A stretch of DNA of 64,000 bases, taken from positions 620,001 through 684,000 of the forward strand of contig OY970397.1 of assembly GCA_963720515.1 (NCBI GenBank). Reading direction: 5' to 3'. Both the position numbers and the translations under genes were made by a program. The first letter of the stretch is position 1, and each line of letters opens with the position of its first letter. Shown here one piece after another: positions 8,736-20,146 of this stretch. Source of the stretch: G963720515 sp963720515 (GTDB taxonomy: Bacteria > Actinomycetota > Thermoleophilia > Gaiellales > Gaiellaceae). Below the pieces are notes generated by a model. It was not told the origin of the DNA. It was given only the letters and a program-made list of their open reading frames with translations, and searched no databases.

Positions 8736-9612
8736 CTAGCCGCTCGGGGTGCCGCCGTCGTCGTCCTCGGCGGCCGGCTCCGACGCGGCCGGCTCGGGCG
8801 CTGCGGCCTCGGTCGGGCTCGGGCTCCGCGACCGCCGCCGGGGCGGAGGTCTCGGGCTCGTCCGCACGCGGTGAGCGGCGTGTTCCGACGCTCTCCTCCG
8901 CGGCGCGGACGATCGCGTCCACCGCCTGGGCGATGGCCGGGTCGCCGTGACCGGCGGCCGCCAGGAGCTGCTCGGCGCCGAGCCGCGCGCGCTGGACGAT
9001 CACGTCCGCCTGGGCGCGCGCCCACTCGAGCGTCTGCTCGACCTCGGCGCGGGCCGCGTTCGTGAGCTCGCTCGCCTGGTGGCGCGACTGCTCGAGGAGC
9101 CGGGCGCCGGACGCCTCGGACTCGCGTAGCGTCTGCGCGGAGTCCTGGTTCGCCTTCGCGAGCAGGTCGCGCGCCTCGTTCCGGGCGGCGTTCACGACCT
9201 CGAGCCGCTGGCGCTCGGTCTCCTGGCGGATCCGCTGCACCTCGGCCTCCTGCTCGCCGAGCGAGACGTTCCGCTCGCGGATCTCCTGCTCGGCGCGGCC
9301 GACCTGCTTCGCGGCCGCCTCGGCGGCGTCGCGCTCGATCGTGTCGGCGAACTCGGCGGCGGCGCGGACGAGATGGAGCGCGTCCATGCGCACGGCGTGG
9401 CCGGTCGGCTCGGAGCTCCCGCCGCGCGGCGCGGCCTGGAGCACGCGCAGCTGCGCCTGGAGCGAGGTCACGTGGCGCCGGAACGAATCGAACGCGTCCT
9501 CGACGCGCGACCGGTCGTACCCGTGGTCGGCGACGGGCAGGTCCTGGACCTGAGGGAGCGCCGTCAGCGCCGGTGCGGCGGCTGCGGCGCGACGGGGATC
9601 GTTCGTGGACAT
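8736..9612 (-). CDS. DivIVA-like coiled-coil protein (one frame change near its end)
   Basis: About 290 residues. A short N-terminal segment resembles the DivIVA membrane-targeting region (HGYDRSRVEDAFDSFRRHV); then ~200 residues of Ala/Glu/Gln/Arg-rich coiled coil with an ATP-synthase-b-like pattern (EIRERNVSLGEQEAEVQRI), then an acidic Pro/Glu/Ala tail. Coding sense shifts frame near 8812-8826; the corrected tail ends in DDDGGTPSG at the TAG at 8736. The start is fixed by GAGGAG eight bases before ATG 9612. Likely a polar or division-site scaffold; no catalytic motif. Confidence 0.65.
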
Positions 9613-9683
9613 GGTCAACTCTCCTCGGTCGATGGCGCCGGGAATCAAGTATTGCTACTCGTCGGCGCGGACGGCAACCGGGT

Positions 9684-11433
9684 TTAGGGCTTTGGGTTCG
9701 GCAGGTCCAGCTTGATTCCGAGCTCGTGGAGCTGTTCCTGCGTGACCTCGCTCGGCGCGCCGCTCATCGGGTCGACCCCGGCCTGGTTCTTCGGGAAGGC
9801 GATCACGTCGCGCAGATTGGGCTCGCGCAGGAGCGCCATCAGCATGCGCTCGATCCCGAATGCGATGCCGCCGTGGGGCGGCGCGCCCATGGCGAGCGCG
9901 TCGAGCAGGAAGCCGAACTTGGTGCGTTGCTCCTCCGCGCTCAGGTTCAGGGCGTCGAAGACCGCGGCCTGGAGGTCGGGCTCGTGGATCCGGAACGACC
10001 CGCCGCCGATCTCGATCCCGTTCACGATCACGTCGTAGGCGAGCGCCGTCGCTGCGCCCGGGTCGGTGCGGACGAGCTCTTCGGAGCCGGGCGACGGGAC
10101 GCGTGAACGGATGGTGGACGGCGCCCCAGCGCTGCTCGTCCTCGTCCCACTCGAACATGGGGAAGTCCGTGACCCAGAGCGGACGCCAGGCGGTCTCGTC
10201 GATCAGACCGAGCTCCCGGCCGAGGTGGAGCCGCAGCGCCCCGAGCACCCGCGCGACCGCCGCAGGCTCGTCGGCCCCGAAGAGCACGGTCGAGCCGGGC
10301 GGCGAGCGGAACGCCTCGAGCTCGGGCTCCGAGAGGAACTTGGCGATCGGCGAGCGCACCTCGCCCGTGTCGTCGGAGACGAGGTACGCGAGGCCCTTCG
10401 CCCCCCACTCCTTCGCGACCTCCTCGAGTGCGGCGAGCTCCCCGCGCGAGAACGCCTGCGGGACGCGGAGGAACCGCACGGCCGGCGCGTTCGCGAAGAC
10501 GCCGAACTCCGAGCCCCGGGTCAGGTCCGTGGCGTCCTCGATCTCGAGGCCGAAGCGGAGGTCCGGCTTGTCCGAGCCGTAGCGCGCCTGCGCCTCGGCG
10601 TGCGTCATGCGCGGGAACGGGGTCTCGAGCTCGTCCCCCACGCCCTGCCGCCAGACGTCGGCCACCATCGTCTCCATGAGCGCGAACAGGAACTCCTGGT
10701 CCGGGAACGCCATCTCCACGTCGAGCTGCGTGATCTCCTGGACGCGGTCGGCCCGGAGATCCTCGTCACGGAAGCAGATCGCGATCTGGTAGTAGCGGTC
10801 GAACCCGCCGATCACGAGGAGCTGCTTCAGGATCTGCGGCGACTGCGGGAGCGCGAAGAACCGCCCTGGCTGGAGGCGGCTCGGCACGATGAAGTCGCGG
10901 GCGCCCTCCGGCGTCGGCTTGAAGAGGATTGGGGTCTGGATGTCGAGGAAGCCGGCCTCTTCCATGACACGCCTGATCGTCCCGACGAGGCGCGCGCGGG
11001 CGGCGATGTTCTGCTGCATGCGCGGGCGGCGCAGGTCGAGCCAGCGGTACCGCAGGCGGAGCGTCTCGTCCACGTTCTCCTCTTCGAGCTGGAACGGGAG
11101 CGGCGTCGAGCGCGACACGATCTCGAGCGACTCGACCTGGAGCTCGACCTGGCCGGTCGGGAGGTTCGGGTTGACGTTCTCGGGCGCGCGCCTGGTGACC
11201 TCGCCGCGCGCGCGCAGGACGAACTCGTTGCGGATCTCGTGGCCGAGCGCCGCGGCCTCGGGCGCGTTCTCGGGGTTGAGCACGAGCTGGCAGACGCCGG
11301 TGCGGTCGCGCAGGTCGACGAAGACGAGGCCGCCGTGGTCGCGACGGCCGTCCGCCCAGCCGGACACGGTCAGCGTCTTGCCGACGTGGTCCGGGCGAAG
11401 CTCGCCGCACATGACGTCGCGCCAGGCGCTCAT
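9684..11433 (-). CDS. aspS: aspartate--tRNA ligase (one frame change)
   Basis: Charges tRNA-Asp. N-terminal OB-fold (GWADGRRDHGGLVFVDLRDR), class II motif 2 region (YYQIAICFRDEDLRADR), the QSPQ active-site loop, the bacterial GAD-type insertion, then motif 3 (GGIAFGIERMLMAL) and the end GIKLDLPNPKP at TAA 9684. The frame changes at about 10,095, where FTRP must continue as SPGSEELVRTDPGAA in the next frame. A single-copy essential gene cannot be broken in a living cell, so this is probably a base-call error. ATG at 11433 is preferred; a GTG four codons upstream is possible. Confidence 0.93.
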
Positions 11434-11490
11434 GGCTTCCGGCACGGGTCGTTGCGGAGTCGTGACGTCTCGCGCACCACGCGTGCGACT

Positions 11491-12773
11491 TTATTCGTTA
11501 GCGTCGGCAGCGGGTGGTGGGCCGGGGTGCCCCAGGAGGAAGGACGCAATTTCCGCTGTCGGGACGGGGCCCGGGGCGTCGACGCCGTCGGTTCGGAGCA
11601 CCGCGTTCTCGGCGGTCATGCGGACGACGGTGCGCGCGCGGAGCCGGCCCGCCTGGGTCATCTGGCCCTTCACGGAGCGGCCCGCGTAGTCGAGATCGGC
11701 GGAGACGCCCGCCTGGCGGAGCGCCGCCGCCTGGACGAAGCGCCTCGGTGCGGTCGGCGCCCTCCTCGAGGACGAAGAACACGTCCACGGGCGGCTGCTC
11801 GACGGAGACGCCCGCGTCCTCGAGGGCGATGATCAGCCGCTCGATGCCGGCGCCGAAGCCGACGCCCGGAGTCGGCGGGCCGCCGATCTGCTCGATGAGC
11901 CCGTCGTAGCGCCCGCCGCCGGAGATGGTGCTCTGGGCGCCGTGCTCCGGCCCGACGAACTCCCACGTCGTGCGCGTGTAGTAGTCGAGCCCGCGCACGA
12001 GCGTCGGCTCGAGCGTGTACGGGACGCCGTAGGCGTCTAGGTAGCCGCGCACCGCGGCGAAGTGCCCCGCGCACGCCTCGCACAGGGACTCGCCGATCTT
12101 CGGCGCGCCGGCGAGCGCCGCCTGGACCGCCTCGGGCTTGGCCTGGAAGTTGTCGAAGATCGCGGAGCGGGCTCGTCTCCACCTTCGCGCGCGTGTCGGC
12201 GTCGAGCTCGCCCGCGTGCTCGGCGAGCCAGGCGCCGAGCTCCTCGAGGTAGGCGGGCCGGCAGGCCTGGTCGCCGATCGAGTTCAGCTCGAGGCGCCAG
12301 TTCTGCACGCCGAGGGTCTCGAGGAGGGCAACGTAGAGCTGGACGATCTCCGCGTCGATCGCGGGGTCTTCGGAGCCGATCGCCTCGACGGAGAGGTGCC
12401 AGTGCTCGCGGAACCGGCCCTTCTGCGGCGCCGCGTACCGGTACATGGTCTCGATCGTGTAGAGCTTCTGCGGCTGCGGCTCGCGGTGCAGCCCGTGCTC
12501 GAGGTAGGCGCGGCAGATCGGCGCGGTTCCCTCAGGACGGAGGGTGAGCGAGCGGTCGCCGCGGTCCGCGAAGGTGTACATCTCCTTCTGCACGACGTCC
12601 GAGCCGGCGCCCGACGTGCGCGCGAAGAGGGCCGTGTCCTCGAACACCGGCGTGTCGATGCGCCGGTAGCCGTAGAGCCCGCAGAGGCGCTCGATCTCGC
12701 CGGTCACGTGCCGCCAGAGCGGCTGCTCGGCCGGGAGGATGTCGTGGGTGCCGCGCGGCGCCTCGAACTTCAC
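11491..12773 (-). CDS. hisS: histidine--tRNA ligase (two frame changes)
   Basis: Charges tRNA-His. From the GTG at 12773: FEAPRGTHDILPAE, motif 1 and 2 (LRPEGTAPICRAYLEHGL, YTIETMYRYAAPQKGRFRE), motif 3 (GGGRYDGLIEQIGGPPTPG, GFGAGIERLIIAL) and the anticodon-binding domain (LDYAGRSVKGQMTQAGRL) to TAA at 11491. Coding sense shifts near 12,162 (after VETSPLR) and 11,740 (after ADRTEAL); all segments match the family, so sequencing indels are likely. The start overlaps the stop of the metallo-hydrolase gene (GTGA). The pairing with an upstream glyoxalase II-like gene is also seen in mycobacteria. Confidence 0.93.
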
Positions 12774-13411
12774 GCGCGCGACGCCCGGAGCTCGGCGAGG
12801 AAGGGGTTCGTCTCGATCTCGTGGCCGAGCGTCGTCTCCGGGCCATGGCCCGAGTAGACGACCGTGTCGGCCGGGAGCCGGTCCGCGAGCATGGCGATCG
12901 ACGCGAGGAGCGTCTCCCAGTCCGCACCCGGAAGGTCGTAGCGGCCGATCGCCCCGGCGAAGAGGACGTCGCCCGAGAAGAGCGCGCCGTCCGCGTAGTA
13001 GGCGAGGTGTGCGGGCGAGTGCCCGGGGACGGAGAGCGTGGTGAACGTGATGCCGGCGAGGTCGAGGGTCTCGTTTCCCGTGAGAAGGACGTCGGGGCTG
13101 GCCGCGCGCAGCTCGACGCCCGGAGGCGTGAAGTCGTTGACCTGCTCGAGGAGCGTGCGCTCGCCCTCGGCCATGTGAACCGGCGCCCCGGTGGCGTCAC
13201 GGAGATCCGCGATCCCGCCGAGGTGATCCCAGTGGCCGTGGGTGACGAGGATGGCGCGGCACTCGGCGCCCTGCTCGGCGAGGACGCGAAGGATCTCGGG
13301 CGCGTCGCCGCCGGGGTCGACGACCACGGCCTCGCGCGCGCCGGTCGTGCGGACGACGTAGCCGTTGGTGCCGATCGGGCCGAGCTCGAGGCGCGTCACG
13401 TCGAGGGCCAT
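12770..13411 (-). CDS. metallo-beta-lactamase-fold hydrolase (glyoxalase II-like)
   Basis: A 213-residue metal-dependent hydrolase with the binuclear zinc ligands in place: THGHWDH near residue 57, PGHSPAH, SGDVLFAGAIGRYDL and a C-terminal GHGPETT. Closest in layout to small YcbL/glyoxalase II-type thioester hydrolases that may act on S-lactoylglutathione or mycothiol analogues; the substrate is inference. ATG 13411 is the start that matches the family. Coupled to hisS by a four-base overlap. Confidence 0.88.
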   Translation of the reverse strand: MALDVTRLELGPIGTNGYVVRTTGAREAVVVDPGGDAPEILRVLAEQGAECRAILVTHGHWDHLGGIADLRDATGAPVHMAEGERTLLEQVNDFTPPGVELRAASPDVLLTGNETLDLAGITFTTLSVPGHSPAHLAYYADGALFSGDVLFAGAIGRYDLPGADWETLLASIAMLADRLPADTVVYSGHGPETTLGHEIETNPFLAELRASRA

Positions 13412-13456
13412 CAGGCGGCTGAGTCTATCCGCGCGGGAGTAGGCTTCCCGCTGCCG

Positions 13457-13801
13457 ATGCAGACCTGGAACCTCGGCGAGATCCAGACGCCCGACGGGAG
13501 CCGCTCGCCGGTCGTGCTGGCGAGCGAGGACGATGCGCGGGCCGTCCTGATCGGCCTCCATCCCGGCCAGTCGCTCGGCGACCACCAGGTCAAGGAGCAC
13601 GCGTGGCTCGTCGTCGTCGATGGCTCGGTGGAGCTGTCCGCGGGCGACGAGACGATGACGGCTTCGGCGGGCACGCTGGCGCGGTTCCTCCCGGACGAGC
13701 GGCACGCCGTTCGCACCGAGGACGGGGCGACGATCCTCCTCCTGCTCGCGCCCTGGCCCGGCGTGGGCCACTATCGCGGCAACCGCCCCGCGGCGGTCTA
13801 G
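13457..13801 (+). CDS. cupin-domain protein
   Basis: A 114-residue single cupin. Motif 1 and 2 regions are recognisable (LGDHQVKEHAWLVVVDGSVEL; RFLPDERHAVRTEDGATIL), with His/Glu positions fit for a metal site. Starts at ATG 13457, divergent from the metallo-hydrolase gene 45 bases away, and stops at TAG sharing CTAG with the convergent membrane-protein gene. Cupins of this size include sensors and small isomerases; no function can be assigned. Confidence 0.82.
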   Translation: MQTWNLGEIQTPDGSRSPVVLASEDDARAVLIGLHPGQSLGDHQVKEHAWLVVVDGSVELSAGDETMTASAGTLARFLPDERHAVRTEDGATILLLLAPWPGVGHYRGNRPAAV

Positions 13802-14211
13802 CGCTTTTTGGCCGTGCTCGTCCGTTCCTGGCGGCGCTGGACGCTTCGATACATCACGGTGTCGAGCAGGTACGTGAGCGGGACGATGAACGCGATCAGG
13901 ACGACGCTGTTCAGGATGACGCCGACCGTCGAGAGCTTCCCGCCGGTCACGTAGACGAAGATCACGAGCAGCGGCGCCAGGATCGCCCCTCGGCGAAGCG
14001 CCCGGCGAAGCGACGGCTTCGGCATCGGCCGGCCCCGTCGGTCGAGCGGCACCCGTTCTTTCGTGGCGCCGTTGCGGCCCGTCCGGCCCTCGCTCTCGAT
14101 GTCACGGAATCGCTCGACCTGGAGCTCCTCGCCCTCCTCGGTCTCGACGACGTACTCGTACTCGTGGCGCTGGAGCTTCTCGCGCCGGCGGCGCTGCTTT
14201 CGGGAGGGCAT
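13798..14211 (-). CDS. small membrane protein with basic N-terminus
   Basis: A 137-residue protein of unknown function. The first ~70 residues are very basic (MPSRKQRRRREKLQRHEYEY) and include an acidic patch; two hydrophobic segments follow (APLLVIFVYVTGG and TVGVILNSVVLIAFIVPLTYL), then a basic tail. The Lys/Arg-rich start resembles ribosome- or nucleic-acid-associated tails, but that is only composition. Convergent with the cupin gene, stops overlapping. Confidence 0.7.
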   Translation of the reverse strand: MPSRKQRRRREKLQRHEYEYVVETEEGEELQVERFRDIESEGRTGRNGATKERVPLDRRGRPMPKPSLRRALRRGAILAPLLVIFVYVTGGKLSTVGVILNSVVLIAFIVPLTYLLDTVMYRSVQRRQERTSTAKKR

Positions 14212-14250
14212 GGGCCGATTATGCCGGGGCGCCTTCGGCCGGGCCGCGCG

Positions 14251-15474
14251 CTAGCGGCGCCAGGCGACCTCGCCGCGCTCGATCACGAGGGCGATCTCCG
14301 GGCCTGCGAGGTGGTAGGCCAGATATCGCCAGTCGGGCGCGTCGAGGAGCACGAGGTCCGCGTCGTACCCGGGCGCGATGCGGCCGATACGGTCGGCGCG
14401 CCCGAGAACGTGCGCCGCGTTGACGGTGACCGCCGCGAGCGCCTCCGCCGGCGCGAGGCCGAGCTGCGTCGCGGCGAGCGAGCACACGACGGGGAGGCTC
14501 TCGCAGAACGCGCTTCCCGGGTTGAAGTCGGTGGCAAGCGCGACCGCCGCCCCTGCCTCGACGAGGGCGCGGCCCGGCGGCATGGGGCGACCGAGGTAGA
14601 GCGCCGCGACCGGAAGGAGGACGGCCGTGACGTCGTCGCTCGCCCCAAGCGCGCGAACGCCGGCCTCCCCGGTGGCTTCGAGGTGGTCCACGCTCCGCGC
14701 GCCGAGCTCGATCGCCAGCTCGATCCCACCGCCTTCCGTGAACTGGTCCGCATGGAGTCGCAGCGCCAGACCCTCGGCCCGGCAGGCCTCGAGGTAGCGG
14801 CGGGCCTGCACGGCGTCGAAGGCGCCGCGCTCGAGGAAGACGTCCGCGGCCTCGGCGAGCTTCGCGGCTTCCGGGAGGACCTCGGAGAGCGCGAAGTCGA
14901 GGTAGGCGTCGGCGTCGCCGAACTCGGGCGGCACCGCGTGGGCGCCGAGCCACGTCGGAACGCCGCCCGCCGAGCGCACCGCCCGGAGCTGCGCGAGCTC
15001 GGTGTCGCGGTCGAGCCCGTAGCCGGACTTCGCCTCGAACGTCGTCGTGCCGCTGGCGCGCATCCAGCCGCGGTGGCGCTCGACGGCCGCGCGCAGGGCG
15101 TCCTCTCCCGCGGACCGGGTCGCGTGGACGGTCGAGAGGATCCCGCCTCCCGCTGCGTGCAGCTCCTCGTACGTCGCCCCTGCCGAGCGCAGGTCGAACT
15201 CGGCCACGCGGTCGCCCGCGAAGCACGCGTGCGTGTGGCAGTCGACCAGCCCTGGGATGGCGGAGCGCCCGCGTCCGTCGACCTCGACGAGATCGTCATC
15301 GTCGAGGGCACCGAGCTCCCGCATCGGACCGGTGGCGGCGATGCGCCCGCCGCGGCAGAGGACGTATGCGTCCTCGACGACGTCGATGCGCCGGAGGTCG
15401 GCCCCGCGGAGGGGTGCGCCGGTGCCCGACGGGGTGACGACCTGCGCGAGATCGCGGACGAGGAGCGTCTCCAT
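14251..15474 (-). CDS. hutI: imidazolonepropionase
   Basis: Third step of histidine degradation: hydrolyses imidazolone-5-propionate to N-formimino-L-glutamate. The 407-residue amidohydrolase carries the metal ligand motif DCHTHACF, the substrate motif KSGYGLDRDTEL, HADQF, DHLE and ATDFNPGSA. ATG at 15474 fits the family start; the frame is open further upstream without family character. It lies 56 bases after hutU on the same strand and closes the hutH-hutU-hutI run. Confidence 0.95.
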   Translation of the reverse strand: METLLVRDLAQVVTPSGTGAPLRGADLRRIDVVEDAYVLCRGGRIAATGPMRELGALDDDDLVEVDGRGRSAIPGLVDCHTHACFAGDRVAEFDLRSAGATYEELHAAGGGILSTVHATRSAGEDALRAAVERHRGWMRASGTTTFEAKSGYGLDRDTELAQLRAVRSAGGVPTWLGAHAVPPEFGDADAYLDFALSEVLPEAAKLAEAADVFLERGAFDAVQARRYLEACRAEGLALRLHADQFTEGGGIELAIELGARSVDHLEATGEAGVRALGASDDVTAVLLPVAALYLGRPMPPGRALVEAGAAVALATDFNPGSAFCESLPVVCSLAATQLGLAPAEALAAVTVNAAHVLGRADRIGRIAPGYDADLVLLDAPDWRYLAYHLAGPEIALVIERGEVAWRR

Positions 15475-15530
15475 CGGGCGGAACCTACCGCCGTCGAGCG
15501 TCGTCGCCCAGAGCGGACCGCCGCCCGCGC

Positions 15531-17227
15531 CTACGCGTCGAGGCCGGGAAGCGGCAGCCCGTGCTCGCGCGCGGTGTCGAGCGCCTCGTCGTAGCCGGCG
15601 TCGGCGTGGCGGACGACGCCCATGCCGGGGTCGGACGTGAGCACCCGCTCGAGCCGGTCGGCGGCGTCGGCCGTGCCGTCCGCGACGACGACCATGCCCG
15701 CGTGGATCGCGTTGCCGATCCCGACGCCGCCGCCGTGATGGACGCTGACCCACGTCGCGCCCGCGGCCGTGTTCACGAGCGCGTTCAGGATGGGCCAGTC
15801 GGCGATCGCGTCGGAGCCGTCGCGCATGGCCTCGGTCTCGCGGAAGGGCGAGGCGACCGAGCCCGCGTCGAGGTGGTCGCGCCCGATGACGACCGGGGCG
15901 CGCACCTCGCCGGAGCGGACGAGCTCGTTGATCGCGAGCCCCGCCTTCGCGCGGGCGCCGTAGCCGAGCCAGCAGATCCGGGCGGGAAGCCCCTGGAATG
16001 CGACCCGCTCGGGCGCGAGCTCGAGCCAGCGCTGGAGGAGGACGTCGTCGGGGAACAGCCGTCTGAGCGCGGCGTCGATCGCCGTGATGTCCTCCGGCTC
16101 TCCCGAGAGCACCGCCCAGCGGAACGGCCCGATGCCGCGGCAGAAGAGCGGCCGGATATAGGCCGGGACGAATCCCGGGTATGTGAATGCGTCTTCGACC
16201 CCTGCCTCGAGTGCCTCTCCTCTCAGGTTGTTGCCGTAGTCGAAGACGTTAGCCCCGGCCTTGGCGAACTCGAGGAGACCGCGCACATGTGTTGCGATTC
16301 CGTCACGAACTTGTGACAGGTACGCGTCCGGATCGGACGCTCGGAGCGCCGCGGCCTCCTCGACGGAGAGCCCCGGCGGGATGTACCCGGTCAGCGGATC
16401 GTGGGCGGCCGTCTGGTCGGTCACGAGGTCGAACGGCTCGCCGCGGCGCGCGAGCTCGGGCACGACCTCCGCCGCGTTCCCGAGCAGGCCGACCGACAGC
16501 GGACGTCCTTCGGAGGCCGCCGCGCGCACCCGCGCGAGCGCGTCGTCGAGCGACTCCGTCGCCTCGTCCAGGTAGCGGGTCTCGAGGCGGCGCTCGATCC
16601 GCGAGGGATCGACCTCGACGCAGAGAATCGCTGCGCCGGCCATCGTCGCCGCCAACGGCTGGGCGCCGCCCATCCCGCCGAGCCCTGCGGTCAGCACGGT
16701 GCGACCCGCGAGATCCGACGATCCGAAGTGCTTCTCGCCTGCCGCCGCGAACGTCTGGTACGTCCCCTGGAGGATCCCCTGGGAGCCGATGTAGATCCAG
16801 CTCCCCGCGGTCATCTGCCCGAACATCGTGAGGCCGAGCGCCTCGAGCCGCCGGAACTCTTCCCAGGTCGCCCAGCGCGGGACGAGGAGCGAGTTGGCGA
16901 TCAGCACGCGCGGGGCGCCCGGATGCGTCCGGAACACCGCGACGGGCTTGCCGCTCTGCACGAGCAGCGTCTCGTCCTCGCCGAGCGTCAGGAGCGACCG
17001 GACGATCGCCTTGAGCGCGTCGTGCGACCGCGCGGCCCGGCCCGACCCGCCGTAGACGACGAGCTCTTCCGGCCGCTCGGCCACCTCCGCGTCGAGGTTG
17101 TTGAGCAGCATCCGGAGCGGCGCCTCCGTCAGCCACGAGCGGGCATTGAGCTCCGTGCCGCGCGGCGCGCGGATCGCAGACAGGTCGCCGCAGAGCGACT
17201 CGACGACGGCGTCGAGCGAGGCGACGC

Positions 17228-17231
<4 letters not shown>
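15531..17231 (-). CDS. hutU: urocanate hydratase
   Basis: Second step of histidine degradation: hydrates urocanate to imidazolone propionate using tightly bound NAD+. 566 residues, normal length. Visible: FGQMTAGSWIYIGSQGILQG, the NAD-binding stretch TAGLGGMGGAQPLA, DQTAAHDPLTGY, and the active-site Cys in ARICWLGYGARAK. The start codon ATG (17229-17231) overlaps the hutH stop (ATGA), so the two are translationally coupled. Confidence 0.96.
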
Positions 17232-18775
<1,544 letters not shown>

Positions 18776-18838
18776 GGGCCTAGTCTACGACCCGTTCCTC
18801 CGCGCCTCACCGGGGTCGGTCGGCAAGACTGCGCGGCC

Positions 18839-20116
18839 GTGGCGGACACGCTGACGCAGCTCCCCGACGACCTCCTCACCCCGGAGGAGACGCATGCGCG
18901 CGGCGCGCTCGGGCTGCTCCGGCTGCCCGACTTCCGGCGTCTGTTCGCGGCCGTCTCGGCGAGCGAGGTCGGCGACGCCGTGAACTACGTCGCGGTCATG
19001 TGGACGGCGCTTCTGACCGCCGGCCCGATCGGGATCGTCGTCGTCCGTCTCGCCGACAGCGTGCCCGCGCTCGTCTTCGGCCTGCACGGTGGACTCGTCG
19101 CCGACCGGCTCGACCGCAAGCGCGTGCTGATCGTCGCCGACCTCGCGCGCGCGGCCGTTCTCGTCCCCGTCGCGGCGCTCGCGCTCGCCGGCGAGCTCCC
19201 GCTCTGGGGCCTCGCCGCCGCCGCGTTCGCGCTCCGCACGGCCGAGAGCTACTTCGCGCCGGCGTACGGCGCCCTCCTTCCCGCGCTCGTGCACCGGAGG
19301 AACGTCCAGGCGGCGAACGGCCTCGTGCGCGCTACCGCGGACGCGATCGGGACGATCGGGTGGGCGGTCGCCGCCGCGCTCCTGCTCGTCATCCCGGTGA
19401 GCGTCTTCTTCGCGGTGAACGCGATCTCGTTTGTCGTGTCGGCGCTCGTGATCGCTCGGATCGCGACGCCCGGCCGCGCGCGGGCCGAGCACGAGGACGG
19501 GCTCGAGCTCCGCGGCGCGTTCTCCGCGCTCCGCCCGCTGCCGGTGCTCGCCGCCGCGTTCGTCGTCCTCGGCATCGCGATGACGATCTCCGAGGGAACC
19601 TGGATGGTCGGAGTGCCGGAGCTCGTCCGCAGCGACCTCGGCGCGGGCGTCGGCGCGTTCTCGCTGATCATGTCCGGCTGGGCGGTCGGGTCGATCACGG
19701 CCGGCGTTGTCCTCGCGCGGCGGCCCGTCCGCCGCAAGGCGCTCGTCAGCATGCTCGCCTGGACGCTCCAGTTCCCGGCTTACCTCCTGCTCGGTCTCGC
19801 CGGGTCCCTCTCGCTCGCGGTACTCGGCGCCGTCGGGACCGGGCTCGCGCACGGCGCCGCCTCGGTGCTCGTGACCTCGGCCGCGCAGGAGCAGGTTCCG
19901 GACCGGATGCTCGGCCGCGTGCTGGGCCTCCTCGGGTTCATCGACCGCGGCGCGCACGCGACCGGGCTCATCTTCATGGGCCCGCTCTTCGCCGTCCTTG
20001 CACCCGGGCCGATTTTCGTCGCGGCCGCGTTCGCACTCCTCGCGACCGGCCTCGCGGGCGCGGGCTATGCGTGGCTCGTCAGCCGCGACGAAAAGGCCGG
20101 TGTGCGGGCGGCATAA
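18839..20116 (+). CDS. MFS transporter (MFS_3/EntS-like)
   Basis: A 425-residue major facilitator with about twelve hydrophobic segments. The cytoplasmic loop motif between segments 2 and 3 is present (GGLVADRLDRKRVLI), and the start LLRLPDFRRLFAAVSASEVGD is typical of the MFS_3 exporter group. Starts at GTG 18839, divergent from hutH. Export of a siderophore or drug is the family norm; no evidence links it to histidine use except position. Confidence 0.87.
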   Translation: MADTLTQLPDDLLTPEETHARGALGLLRLPDFRRLFAAVSASEVGDAVNYVAVMWTALLTAGPIGIVVVRLADSVPALVFGLHGGLVADRLDRKRVLIVADLARAAVLVPVAALALAGELPLWGLAAAAFALRTAESYFAPAYGALLPALVHRRNVQAANGLVRATADAIGTIGWAVAAALLLVIPVSVFFAVNAISFVVSALVIARIATPGRARAEHEDGLELRGAFSALRPLPVLAAAFVVLGIAMTISEGTWMVGVPELVRSDLGAGVGAFSLIMSGWAVGSITAGVVLARRPVRRKALVSMLAWTLQFPAYLLLGLAGSLSLAVLGAVGTGLAHGAASVLVTSAAQEQVPDRMLGRVLGLLGFIDRGAHATGLIFMGPLFAVLAPGPIFVAAAFALLATGLAGAGYAWLVSRDEKAGVRAA

Positions 20117-20130
20117 GCGCCGCCCGCACA
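20101..20130. terminator. bidirectional hairpin between MFS and protease genes
   Basis: A perfect 12-bp stem (TGTGCGGGCGGC / GCCGCCCGCACA) with a six-base ATAAGC loop overlaps the MFS stop codon and sits 16 bases beyond the convergent protease stop. It suits both transcripts. No T-run. Confidence 0.55.
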
Positions 20131-20146
20131 CCCGTTGTCTATCGCG